Assembly (NCBI RefSeq): GCF_003628535.1
Contig: NZ_RBCI01000004.1
Coordinates: forward strand, 62,001-126,000
Reading direction: 5' to 3'
DNA: 64,000 nucleotides
Origin: Flavisolibacter nicotianae
GTDB lineage: Bacteria > Bacteroidota > Bacteroidia > Chitinophagales > Chitinophagaceae
The notes beneath the pieces are model-generated. The model did not search any database. It saw nothing but the letters and a program-made list of their open reading frames with translations, and was not told the origin of the DNA. Positions 1 to 8,368 of the stretch are shown piece by piece (the first letter of the stretch is position 1; each line of letters begins with the position of its first letter). The position numbers and the translations under genes were made by a program.

Positions 1-1
1 A

Positions 2-97
2 GAATTCATCGGGCAAAAAGTCTTCCTGGAACTCTTTGTCAAAGTGCGCCCAAAATGGCGCGACAACGAGCTTTTCTTGAAAGAGTATGGCTATTAA
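2..97 (+). CDS. era: GTPase Era, C-terminal fragment (partial at window edge)
   Basis: The first 96 bases form an open frame that enters from the left edge and stops with TAA at 95-97. The 31 visible residues contain the stretch [12 protein letters not shown] and end in LKEYGY, which closely matches the end of the KH domain of the ribosome-assembly GTPase Era. Era binds the 3' end of 16S rRNA during 30S maturation. The GTPase domain lies outside the window. The gene sits two genes upstream of der, another ribosome-assembly GTPase, so the pairing is functionally coherent. The identification rests on a short tail only. Confidence 0.8.
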   Translation, partial: EFIGQKVFLELFVKVRPKWRDNELFLKEYGY

Positions 98-119
98 AAA
101 GGTAAATCAATCATGTGCC

Positions 120-857
120 ATGACAAAACGGTACCAACCGGTCGCACTGTTGTTTTTGCTTGCCCCATTTGCATTGCCGGCGCAAAACGTTCGGATGAAC
201 AATGGGATCATCACCAACCTCTCTGAGGCAAAAGTGGTAAAATATGTGGACGAAGTGGACTTCAACGGGCTGGGTGGTAATGCCAAAGTCAGCTACAGCC
301 GAATCAAAGGTTCGCCCTTCTGGAGCGACCAATGGAAGGAAGCCGATCTGTTTACCGAAAGCAGTCAGATCGGGACAGCTCCCGTAAAATTGAACCTTGC
401 CACCGATGAAATTTATTTTTTAAAAAATAACGAGGAATGGGTGCTGCAGGACAAAGACATTGTTCGGGTCGTGTTTAAAAATGACAGCATCGAATTTCAG
501 CGGAAGGTAGCCAACCTGTTTTTAAACAAGAAAAAGGTGGACGGCCTGGTAGCCATTCTGAACCAGGGAGCATACCAGTTAATTAGGTATGTACACCGGA
601 CCGTTGTCACTGCAGATTCCCTGTTCGGCACACAAAAACGTTATTTCTTCCGCGACGACATCGATTATTTTATCCGGACCAACCAAATCATCCAACCCAT
701 TCGCAAACTGAACCGGGAGGCGTTCCTGGCCGTTTTACCAAAAGCCTCGCAGTACAACGACTGGATCAACGAAAAAAAGCTGACTTTTAAAAGGGAACAA
801 GACCTGTTGCAATTTCTCCAATTTTACAATTCCAAACTGCCAAATGCGCCGGAGTAG
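120..857 (+). CDS. Hypothetical secreted protein
   Basis: I do not recognise a named family. The 245-residue product starts with a typical Sec signal peptide (MTKRYQPVALLFLLAPFALPAQ) with likely cleavage after residue 20-21, so it is probably periplasmic or outer-membrane associated. The mature part is mixed alpha/beta and rich in Lys, Asp and Asn, with no cysteine and no membrane segment. An in-frame ATG at 87 would overlap the end of era. I prefer 120 because it puts the signal peptide at the N-terminus. The gene lies between era and der and may be co-transcribed with era. Its function is unknown. Confidence 0.7.
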   Translation: MTKRYQPVALLFLLAPFALPAQNVRMNNGIITNLSEAKVVKYVDEVDFNGLGGNAKVSYSRIKGSPFWSDQWKEADLFTESSQIGTAPVKLNLATDEIYFLKNNEEWVLQDKDIVRVVFKNDSIEFQRKVANLFLNKKKVDGLVAILNQGAYQLIRYVHRTVVTADSLFGTQKRYFFRDDIDYFIRTNQIIQPIRKLNREAFLAVLPKASQYNDWINEKKLTFKREQDLLQFLQFYNSKLPNAPE

Positions 858-868
858 CGGCGAAAGCG

Positions 869-876
869 TACTTTTG
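869..876 (+). promoter_or_regulatory. Putative -7 box for der
   Basis: TACTTTTG matches the Bacteroidota -7 consensus TAnnTTTG and lies 31 bases before the der start codon, outside the preceding gene. No clear -33 element is visible. The assignment is inferred from sequence only. Confidence 0.45.
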
Positions 877-907
877 TCCACTTTTTAAAGGCGAAATATT
901 TGTAGTC

Positions 908-2215
908 ATGGCATTTACTGTAGCGATTGTTGGCCGTCCCAATGTTGGAAAGAGCACGATTTTTAACCGCTTGCTGGAGCAGCGAAAAGCCATCGTGGAA
1001 GACATCCCGGGAGTAACAAGAGACCGGCAATATGGTATTGCGGAATGGAACGGGAAATCCTTTTACGTGATCGATACCGGCGGTTTTGTCCCTGAGGGAC
1101 AGGCCCTGTTTGAAAAGGAGATCCGCCACCAGGTGCGCATTGCCATGGACGAGGCCAGTGTGATCCTTTTCGTTGTCGACGCTGCAACCGGCATGACCGA
1201 TTTGGACGACGCCATGGCCGACATTTTGCGCCGTGCCACCAAACCCGTTTTACTGGTGGTTAACAAAGTTGACAACCACGAACGACTGCTGGAAGCATCG
1301 GAATTTTACAGCCTTGGCTTCGAAAAGCTTCATTTTATTTCGGCCATGAGCGGCAGCGGCACCGGTGACCTGCTCGACGATGTCACAGCCCTGATCAAAG
1401 AAGAGGTCGAGATCGAAGGAGAAGAACACCTCCCCAAATTTGCCATCATCGGCCAGCCGAATGTTGGTAAATCCTCGCTGCTGAACGCATTGACAGGTGA
1501 GGAGAGAACGATTGTGAGCGATGTGGCCGGCACAACAAGGGATACCATACACACCCGCTACAAATTATTTCAAAAAGATTTTATCCTCATCGACACGGCG
1601 GGCATCCGCCGCAAAGCCAAGGTGCACGAAGACCTGGAATTTTATTCGGTGATCCGTGCCATTAAAGCCCTCGATGAAGCCGATGTTTGTCTGCTGCTGC
1701 TGGATGCCGAAAAAGGAATTACGGCCCAGGACCTGACAATTTACAGCCTGGCTGCCCGCAAGGGAAAAGGCATAGTTGTGCTTGTAAACAAGTGGGACCT
1801 TGTTAAAAAAGAAACTAACACGGCAAGGGATTACGAAAAGGTATTGAAACAACGCCTGGCACCGTTCAACGACGTTCCCGTCCTTTTCATTTCGGCCAAA
1901 GAGAAAACCAGGATTTTGCAGGCCATTGAAGCAGGCCTGATTGTATTCGAAAACCGACAGCGCAAGATACCGACATCAAAGCTCAATGACGTGATGCTGA
2001 AGGCCATTGAATCGTACCACCCGCCGGTGGTAAGGGGAAATGCAGTCAAGATCAAATTCATTACCCAATTGCCAACGGCCGTACCATCGTTTGCATTTTT
2101 CACCAACTATCCAGACGATATCAAAACGCCCTATCGCAATTATCTGGAAAACAAATTGCGGGAAAGTTTTGATTTAAAAGGTGTGCCGGTACGAATTTTC
2201 TTCCGGAAGAAATAA
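908..2215 (+). CDS. der: Ribosome biogenesis GTPase Der
   Basis: Der (EngA) is an essential GTPase that helps mature the 50S ribosomal subunit. The 435-residue protein has the characteristic two GTPase domains in tandem. The first has P-loop GRPNVGKS at residues 9-16 and NKVD as its G4 motif. The second has GQPNVGKS at residues 182-189 and NKWD as its G4 motif. A C-terminal KH-like domain occupies roughly residues 350-435. Length and order are normal for the family. The gene has its own candidate -7 box upstream and converges with the DUF4954 gene. Confidence 0.97.
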   Translation: MAFTVAIVGRPNVGKSTIFNRLLEQRKAIVEDIPGVTRDRQYGIAEWNGKSFYVIDTGGFVPEGQALFEKEIRHQVRIAMDEASVILFVVDAATGMTDLDDAMADILRRATKPVLLVVNKVDNHERLLEASEFYSLGFEKLHFISAMSGSGTGDLLDDVTALIKEEVEIEGEEHLPKFAIIGQPNVGKSSLLNALTGEERTIVSDVAGTTRDTIHTRYKLFQKDFILIDTAGIRRKAKVHEDLEFYSVIRAIKALDEADVCLLLLDAEKGITAQDLTIYSLAARKGKGIVVLVNKWDLVKKETNTARDYEKVLKQRLAPFNDVPVLFISAKEKTRILQAIEAGLIVFENRQRKIPTSKLNDVMLKAIESYHPPVVRGNAVKIKFITQLPTAVPSFAFFTNYPDDIKTPYRNYLENKLRESFDLKGVPVRIFFRKK

Positions 2216-2240
2216 CAAGGGCTGCGCAGGCCGTTTGTCC

Positions 2241-4445
2241 TTACACAATGGCCAGGCTGAATTGCTCACTGATCTTTTGCAGCGAGTGACGGAAGCGGGC
2301 CAATTCTTCTTTTTGCTGGTTGATAAAAACATTGTCCTTCAGGCTGCCGACAACGTTTTCCATCTCGGCCTCATTGTCGTACACCATCCTCCGAAATTCA
2401 TTCTGGAAGTCTTTTGCCCGGGATTCATAAATATTGTCGACCATCCAGGTTTTGAAAGCCAGCGCCTGTTGTAATAATGAGGAGAAATCGTCTGCTGTCA
2501 AACCGTTCCTATCCAATTGTAAAAGTTCGAGTATGGACGCATAGGAATGTTGCAATTTTTGTTCGGAATACAAATGGCCCTGCTGCTGGTAAAACCGGTG
2601 CACTTCGTTCCAACTGTTGATTCGTCCCGATTTAATATCCTGTAACAATGTTTCCAAAGCCGTTTTGGGAAGCAACTGCCCACCCACATTTACCCAGTCA
2701 AGTCGTTGCGGCGATTGCGGCAATACCTGTTGCAACTCTTCGAATGAAGCAATGGCGTGGTGTTCGATAAAATTTGTGAGTTGCTCAACCGCATAATAGA
2801 TCACCAGTTTTTTATAAATGTCATATGCCTCTTTTGCCTTGATGATCTGGGTAGGGCGATTGGTGCATTCAAAGCCTTCGACAAAAACATCCAGCCCCCG
2901 AAGATCCGCACCCCCATCGTTGAGGATGCGTTCGCCTTCGGTAATGGCTGTATGATCTTCCGCTTGTCGCAGTTCAGGGTTGTACGCATGAGCGACAGCT
3001 TTGCGAAGAATATTCAATCCTTTGAAAATCTCGTTGACGCTGTCGGGTGCGAGGAAGCTGTATTCGATAAACTGGAGCTTCTTGGTTCGCTTGTCCCTGT
3101 CGGCATACTTGGCTGCATTCCGGGCCAGCGCATACAAGTTATAGAGAAACCAGTAGGCCGGCATTACAACGAGCTTGTTATTGGTGACATCATTGCTGAC
3201 CAGGCAGAAGGGCAGGGGAATATTTAACTCCGCGGGGTAATCGCCTTTGGCAAGAAGCGTAAACGAGGCAAATTTCGAATTGTGTTTCAGGCTCACACAG
3301 AGACCCGGCCAAAAGCCACGGCTGCTCACCAGCTCCCCGTCGGCTGCGCGACTATTATGATTGGAGCCGAGAGTTGCGCCGGCCGCAATATTGCTTTGCC
3401 CCATGACCGTCGCTGCAATTAAAAATGAATTGTTGTGGTGTTGCTCGTGAAAAGGAAAGATCAGCGAATTCAATACTTCGCAACAGGAAATGGTCGAGTT
3501 GTTACCCAGGAACGAGTTGATCAGCCGTGCGCCATATTTCAACTGTGAGTGCGACGCCATAAAAAAACGTACTGCCTTCACGCCGTAGAAAATTCGACAG
3601 CCAAATCCTACAATGCCATTTACCAGTTCACATCCCTCGCCAATCTGTGACGGTGCTTCCGCCGACGAATTGATCGTGAGATTTTTAAGCTTGTTGGCAC
3701 CTTTGATATATGCATCGCTGCCGACCCAGACATCTTTGATGATCGCGGTGTTTTTGATCACGCAGTTGTCGCCGATCTTGCCGTAATACCCTCTTTGCTT
3801 GTCAAACTTTTTCTCCGTCATTTCCTTGAAGCGATTCAGCAACGCTTCATCGTCGCGGTATTTGCTCCAGAGATAAGCATCGCCGGGCAGCATGCCATTG
3901 AACGGGATAATTTTCCGGCCGCCATTCTCGTTGCACACTTCCAGCCAGATTCGGATTTCCTCCGACTCACCTTCCTTGATGATCCCGTTCCCAAACTTTG
4001 CGTGGTCGGTCGTATGCAGTTCGTTGACATTGGCGATCATCACCTCGTTGCCGATAATGTAGTGCGACATGTAGTTCACGTTGTTGATCACGACGTTATC
4101 GCCAAAATCACAACTGATGATCGTACTGTCGTACAAGCCCACCGGCATGGTGATATTGTGATACTCCAGCGCAATGCTTTCCAGTTTTCCAATCCGTACC
4201 AATCCAAAAAACTTGCAGTTTTTTACCAGCTCTGGATTGAATGCATCGGACACGCGGATCTTGTTCCAGTCGTCTGATGTATTGCGGTTGCGCACCAGCA
4301 CTTCAATCTCATAGGCAGATAGGTTGCGGTAATTGATACCGTTGCGGTTTTGAAAGTTGCGCAGGTGATATTCGTTTTTTCCTTTTGGTAAAAACGCAGC
4401 TTGAATAAAATTATAACCGATGGACTGCAAGGGTTTTTTGTTCAT
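2241..4445 (-). CDS. DUF4954 family protein (hexapeptide-like beta-helix)
   Basis: This 734-residue protein resembles the DUF4954 family found in Bacteroidota. Residues about 60-390 show repeated short hydrophobic steps such as NVVINNVNY, CVIKNTAIIK and STISCCEVLNS, the pattern of a left-handed beta-helix as in sugar-nucleotide acyltransferases. The C-terminal third is predicted helical. No signal peptide or membrane segment is visible, so it is probably cytoplasmic. An ATG at 4514 would add 23 residues; I chose 4445 (MNKKPLQS) because the upstream residues do not look family-like. The biochemical role is unknown; acyl or nucleotidyl transfer is only suggested by the fold. Confidence 0.8.
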   Translation of the reverse strand: MNKKPLQSIGYNFIQAAFLPKGKNEYHLRNFQNRNGINYRNLSAYEIEVLVRNRNTSDDWNKIRVSDAFNPELVKNCKFFGLVRIGKLESIALEYHNITMPVGLYDSTIISCDFGDNVVINNVNYMSHYIIGNEVMIANVNELHTTDHAKFGNGIIKEGESEEIRIWLEVCNENGGRKIIPFNGMLPGDAYLWSKYRDDEALLNRFKEMTEKKFDKQRGYYGKIGDNCVIKNTAIIKDVWVGSDAYIKGANKLKNLTINSSAEAPSQIGEGCELVNGIVGFGCRIFYGVKAVRFFMASHSQLKYGARLINSFLGNNSTISCCEVLNSLIFPFHEQHHNNSFLIAATVMGQSNIAAGATLGSNHNSRAADGELVSSRGFWPGLCVSLKHNSKFASFTLLAKGDYPAELNIPLPFCLVSNDVTNNKLVVMPAYWFLYNLYALARNAAKYADRDKRTKKLQFIEYSFLAPDSVNEIFKGLNILRKAVAHAYNPELRQAEDHTAITEGERILNDGGADLRGLDVFVEGFECTNRPTQIIKAKEAYDIYKKLVIYYAVEQLTNFIEHHAIASFEELQQVLPQSPQRLDWVNVGGQLLPKTALETLLQDIKSGRINSWNEVHRFYQQQGHLYSEQKLQHSYASILELLQLDRNGLTADDFSSLLQQALAFKTWMVDNIYESRAKDFQNEFRRMVYDNEAEMENVVGSLKDNVFINQQKEELARFRHSLQKISEQFSLAIV

Positions 4446-4528
4446 AAGGCTAAAGTTAAAAGAACAGGACGAAATGGAGTACGAACCTCTTACCCGCCGC
4501 TCCTCGAAAATCAATGTCGTTTTTCAGG

Positions 4529-4536
4529 CAAAAGTA
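4529..4536 (-). promoter_or_regulatory. Putative -7 box for the DUF4954 gene
   Basis: Read on the minus strand this is TACTTTTG, an exact match to TAnnTTTG. It lies 84 bases upstream of the preferred start at 4445 and just downstream (in minus-strand direction) of the glmS terminator. Confidence 0.4.
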
Positions 4537-4541
4537 TCCAC

Positions 4542-4567
4542 AAAAAACCCCTCCGTTTGAGGGGTTT
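4542..4567 (-). terminator. Rho-independent terminator after glmS
   Basis: A 9-bp stem (4545-4553 with 4559-4567) closes a CGTTT loop. On the minus strand it is followed by a run of T. It begins 5 bases after the glmS stop codon. Confidence 0.8.
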
Positions 4568-4571
4568 GGTA

Positions 4572-6407
4572 TTATTCAACCGTTACCGATTTGGCCAGAT
4601 TACGCGGTTTGTCCACGTCAAACCCTCTTGCCACACCCACATAGTAGGAAAGTAGTTGCAGCGGGATCACACTGATCATGGGCGCCAGAATTTCGTCGGC
4701 CTCGGGAACAACAATCACGTCGTTAGAAAGAGCAGTGCTCTGTTCGTCTCCTTCGTTGATCACGGAAATGATGCGCCCTTTACGAGCCCGGATTTCCTGC
4801 ATGTTGCTGACCACTTTTTCGTGATAGGAATCCCTGGTTGCTACAAATACAACCGGGAGTTTTTCATCGACCAGGGCAATGGGCCCGTGCTTCATTTCTG
4901 CAGCAGGATACCCCTCGGCGTGGATGTAGGAAATCTCTTTCAGTTTCAAGGCACCTTCCAGTGCAACCGGGAAATTATAACCGCGGCCGAGGAAAAGCGA
5001 ATCGGTTGAGTCCTTGTATTTTTCGGCAATTGCTTTAATGTGTTCGTGCTGCTCCAGCGTAGCTTTCACCTTATCCGGCACATCGTTCAGTTCGTGCAGC
5101 AGGCGGTGGTAACGCTCTTTATCGATGCTACCTCTGTCATGGGCAATCTTCAGGGCAATCATCGTCAACACGGCCAGTTGCGCGGTAAAGGCTTTGGTGG
5201 AAGCAACTCCAATTTCCGGTCCGGCATGGGTATATGCACCGGCATCCGACACACGGGAAATGGACGAGCCCACTACGTTGACCACACCCAGGATGATCGC
5301 ACCTTGCTTTTTGGCGTTTTCGATCGCCACCAGCGTATCGGCCGTTTCGCCACTTTGCGAGATAGCGATGATCACATCGCCCTTGTTGATCACCGGATTG
5401 CGGTAACGGAACTCGGAAGCGTATTCCACTTCAACATTAATGCGGCAGAGTTCCTCAAAAATATATTCGGCGACGAGGCCGGCATGCCAGCTCGTGCCAC
5501 AGGCAACCATGACAATGCGGTTGGCATTCATGATCTGTTCTTTGTATTTCTCAATGCCGCTCATCGTGATGGTACCGAGGTCCGCATCGAGGCGGCCACG
5601 TAAACAGTCGTAAATGGTTTGCGGCTGTTCAAAAATTTCTTTCAGCATGAAATGGTCATAGCCGCCTTTTTCAATGGCTGCCAGTTCCATGTCCAGCTTG
5701 GTGATGTAAGGTGTTTGTCTTTCGTTCCCGAGGTTTTTCAAAATCAGCTCATCGGGTTTAATAATGGCAACCTCGTAATCGTTGACATACACCACTTCCT
5801 TTGTGTACTCGATAATGGGCGACGCATCCGACGCCAGGAAATGCTCGTTCTTGCCGATACCAATCACCAGGGGGCTTCCTTTGCGGGCCGCGATCAGGGT
5901 GTCGGGATTTTCCTGGTCGATCAACACAATCACATACGCACCTACAACGCGTTTCAGGGCGATGCGTACCGCCTCTTCCAGCGAGCAGTTGTTATTGACC
6001 TGGATGTATTCGATAAAATTCAGGAGGACCTCCGTATCCGTATCGCTTTGAAAATGGTAGCCATTTTTCAGGAGTTCCTGTTTCAGGGCTGCGTAGTTCT
6101 CGATGATCCCGTTATGGATCATCGCCAGCCGGCCACCGTTAGAGAGGTGGGGGTGGGCATTGCGGTCGTTGGGTTCACCGTGGGTGGCCCAGCGGGTATG
6201 GCCGATCCCGATATTGGCATGCAGGTCTTTGCCTACAATGGATTCTTCCAGGTCGGCCACTTTTCCTTTCTTTTTGTAAACTTTCAAACCGCTGTTGAGG
6301 AGCGCCACGCCGGCGCTGTCATAACCGCGGTACTCCAGCCGCTTCAATCCTTTTAAAATTACAGGGTAGGCTTCACGGGGTCCGATATAGGCAACAATTC
6401 CACACAT
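4572..6407 (-). CDS. glmS: Glutamine-fructose-6-phosphate aminotransferase (isomerizing)
   Basis: GlmS converts fructose-6-phosphate and glutamine to glucosamine-6-phosphate, the first committed step to UDP-GlcNAc for peptidoglycan and LPS. The start at 6407 gives MCGIVAYIG, placing the catalytic cysteine at position 2 after Met removal, as in all class II glutaminases. An N-terminal glutamine amidotransferase domain (to about residue 220) is followed by two SIS isomerase domains (for example SQSGETADT and GRGYNFPVALEGALKLKEIS). The C-terminus DKPRNLAKSVTVE is the family's typical end. The length of 611 residues is normal. The frame stays open upstream of this start, but residues there are not GlmS-like. 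No glmS ribozyme is visible. Confidence 0.98.
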   Translation of the reverse strand: MCGIVAYIGPREAYPVILKGLKRLEYRGYDSAGVALLNSGLKVYKKKGKVADLEESIVGKDLHANIGIGHTRWATHGEPNDRNAHPHLSNGGRLAMIHNGIIENYAALKQELLKNGYHFQSDTDTEVLLNFIEYIQVNNNCSLEEAVRIALKRVVGAYVIVLIDQENPDTLIAARKGSPLVIGIGKNEHFLASDASPIIEYTKEVVYVNDYEVAIIKPDELILKNLGNERQTPYITKLDMELAAIEKGGYDHFMLKEIFEQPQTIYDCLRGRLDADLGTITMSGIEKYKEQIMNANRIVMVACGTSWHAGLVAEYIFEELCRINVEVEYASEFRYRNPVINKGDVIIAISQSGETADTLVAIENAKKQGAIILGVVNVVGSSISRVSDAGAYTHAGPEIGVASTKAFTAQLAVLTMIALKIAHDRGSIDKERYHRLLHELNDVPDKVKATLEQHEHIKAIAEKYKDSTDSLFLGRGYNFPVALEGALKLKEISYIHAEGYPAAEMKHGPIALVDEKLPVVFVATRDSYHEKVVSNMQEIRARKGRIISVINEGDEQSTALSNDVIVVPEADEILAPMISVIPLQLLSYYVGVARGFDVDKPRNLAKSVTVE

Positions 6408-6484
6408 AAAGTTTCGTATTCTTTTAGGCTGCGAAAAAAAACAAAAACAGGGACAAATTAAAATTTGAAGCGATAAAAAGGCAT

Positions 6485-7864
6485 TTACAGTAGCCTCCCG
6501 CTCAGGATCAGGAAGGCAACGGAGAAGTAGATGATCAATCCGGTTACGTCGACAAGGGTAGCCACAAATGGAGCTGAGCTCACCGCCGGGTCGGCACCCA
6601 GCCGTTTCAAAATCATCGGGAGCATGCTGCCGCACAGCGTACCCCACAACACGACGCCAATCAGTGCAATGCCAACCGTCAGCCCAATCACCATCCAGTG
6701 CTCGCCATAAACGCTGGGCTTGATGCTATGCCAGAGAAGGATGCGCAGAAAACCAATAGTACCCAGGACAGCGCCAAGCATTATCCCGGAGATGATTTCA
6801 CGCCGCATCACCCGCCACCATTCTTTTACCGTAATTTCTCCCACTGCCATTGCCTGGATGATCAGCGTCGAGGCTTGCGAGCCGCTGTTGCCACCACTGG
6901 ATATAATCAACGGAATAAAAAGCGCCAGCACGGTGGCTTTTGCAATTTCGTCTTCGAAATACGCCATCGCCGTAGCCGTCAGCATTTCGCCAAGGAAAAG
7001 TACCACGAGCCAGACCACCCTTTTTTTCAGCAGGCGAAAAAGGGGCATTTCAAGGTAAGGTTCATCCAGCGCTTCGGTACCACCAATCTTTTGCATGTCC
7101 TCGCTGAATTCTTCGTTGGCCACCCACAGGATATCATCGATTGTGACGATGCCGAGCAGCTTGTTGCTGTTGCTAACCACCGGCAAGGCCACGCGGTTAT
7201 TCATTTTAAACGCTTCATTGGCCACTTCCTGGTCATCGTAGGCATTCAGGGCAATCACCCGGTCGTCCATTAGTTCGCTCACACGTTTGTCGGGAGAGGC
7301 CAGGATAAATTCGCGGATCCGGATATCATCCAGCAATTCGCCCTTTTCGTTGATCACGTAAATCACGTCGATCGTTTCGCTGTTCTTTCCCACCCGGCGA
7401 ATGATCTCCAGCACTTCCTTCACCGTATTTTTTTCATACACGTATACATAGTCCGGTGTCATCAGGCGTCCAACGCTGTTTTCGGGATAGCCAAGAAGCG
7501 AAAGCGTGATTTTCCGTTCACTGGGGTTGAGGAGCTTGATCAGTTCACGCACCACGCCGCTGGGCAGGTCTTCGAGGAGCGCCGTGCGGTCGTCCGGGGG
7601 AAGTTCATTGAGGAGTTCTGCTGTTTTGCTGGGGGGAAGTTGTTGAATGATGTCCTGCTGGGTGGAGGTTTCCAAAATCTTGAACACACCCGATGCTCGG
7701 TGGATGGACATATAGCTGATGATGGAAGCATCGTATTCAGGCAGGGTGTAAATCAACTCGGCCACATCGCTAATATTCTGCTGATCGAGGAACAACCTGA
7801 TCTCATCGGGATCGCCTTTCTCCAATACATGCTCCAGTTCTGCCTGTAACGTTTCCAAAGTCAT
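6485..7864 (-). CDS. mgtE: Magnesium transporter MgtE
   Basis: MgtE is a homodimeric inner-membrane Mg2+ channel gated by cytosolic magnesium. The 459-residue protein has the expected order: an N-terminal helical superhelix domain (about 1-130), a pair of CBS domains (about 135-260), and a five-helix membrane domain from about residue 280. The family signature GGNSGSQAST opens the membrane core. Length is normal. It lies upstream of glmS on the same strand, 77 bases away. A perfect -7-like box ends only a few bases before the ATG, so the mRNA may be leaderless. Confidence 0.95.
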   Translation of the reverse strand: MTLETLQAELEHVLEKGDPDEIRLFLDQQNISDVAELIYTLPEYDASIISYMSIHRASGVFKILETSTQQDIIQQLPPSKTAELLNELPPDDRTALLEDLPSGVVRELIKLLNPSERKITLSLLGYPENSVGRLMTPDYVYVYEKNTVKEVLEIIRRVGKNSETIDVIYVINEKGELLDDIRIREFILASPDKRVSELMDDRVIALNAYDDQEVANEAFKMNNRVALPVVSNSNKLLGIVTIDDILWVANEEFSEDMQKIGGTEALDEPYLEMPLFRLLKKRVVWLVVLFLGEMLTATAMAYFEDEIAKATVLALFIPLIISSGGNSGSQASTLIIQAMAVGEITVKEWWRVMRREIISGIMLGAVLGTIGFLRILLWHSIKPSVYGEHWMVIGLTVGIALIGVVLWGTLCGSMLPMILKRLGADPAVSSAPFVATLVDVTGLIIYFSVAFLILSGRLL

Positions 7865-7868
7865 GCGT

Positions 7869-7876
7869 CAAATTTA
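7869..7876 (-). promoter_or_regulatory. Putative -7 box immediately before mgtE
   Basis: On the minus strand the sequence is TAAATTTG, matching TAnnTTTG. Its last base is 5 positions before the A of the mgtE ATG, which would place the transcription start at or next to the start codon. This is either a leaderless promoter or a chance match. Confidence 0.35.
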
Positions 7877-7917
7877 GTGCAGTATTTCAACGCAACCTAT
7901 CTTCACGGCGATTTCAT

Positions 7918-8322
7918 ATGGCAGCAAAAAAGTTAAGTTATCTGCGGGAAGGCCTTTATGTCGGCGCCACCAAAAAAATGGGCCGCGGCGTATTTACGGA
8001 AGAAGCCATCCCGGCCGGCACACTGATAGAACTCTCACCGGTGATCGTCATGAATGGCAAGAACCGCGTTGATCTTGACAAAACACTCCTGCACGATTAT
8101 ATTTTTGAATGGGGGAAGAAACTCGACCAGTGTGCTATGGCGCTAGGCCTGGTTTCCGTTTACAATCATTCGTACAAGGCCAACTGCCAGTACGGAATGT
8201 ATTTTAACCAGCAAGCGATCAGCATCATTACCGTCCGCGACATCGAAGCAGGCGAGGAGTTGTTCATCAATTACAACGGTACATGGGACGATGAAAAGAA
8301 GGTTTGGTTCGATGCCAAATAA
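7918..8322 (+). CDS. SET-domain protein (putative protein-lysine methyltransferase)
   Basis: A compact 134-residue protein made almost entirely of a SET domain, the fold of lysine methyltransferases that use S-adenosylmethionine. Visible signatures are GRGVF at residues 22-26, a YNHSYKANC variant of the NHSCxPN motif at 82-90, and GEELFINYN at 112-120, which corresponds to the catalytic-tyrosine segment. There is no pre-SET or post-SET cysteine cluster. It stands alone between divergent mgtE and convergent mutS. The substrate is unknown. A role in modifying a ribosomal or DNA-binding protein would be a guess. Confidence 0.88.
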   Translation: MAAKKLSYLREGLYVGATKKMGRGVFTEEAIPAGTLIELSPVIVMNGKNRVDLDKTLLHDYIFEWGKKLDQCAMALGLVSVYNHSYKANCQYGMYFNQQAISIITVRDIEAGEELFINYNGTWDDEKKVWFDAK

Positions 8323-8368
8323 TGTGTCGGCAATGAACTTAATCCAGGCTTCTTCCGGCCTCTGCGGT

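Noticed and set aside
4446-4514. N-terminal extension of the DUF4954 protein from the ATG at 4514
   Set aside because: The extra 23 residues are Ser/Arg-rich and not family-like, and a purine-poor leader precedes the start at 4445.
5040-6356. Long plus-strand frames (187 and 245 codons) opposite glmS
   Set aside because: glmS is full length and motif-complete; the antisense frames have no support.
6408-6484. glmS ribozyme or riboswitch upstream of glmS
   Set aside because: The gap to mgtE is 77 bases, too short for the ribozyme core, and I see no conserved core elements.
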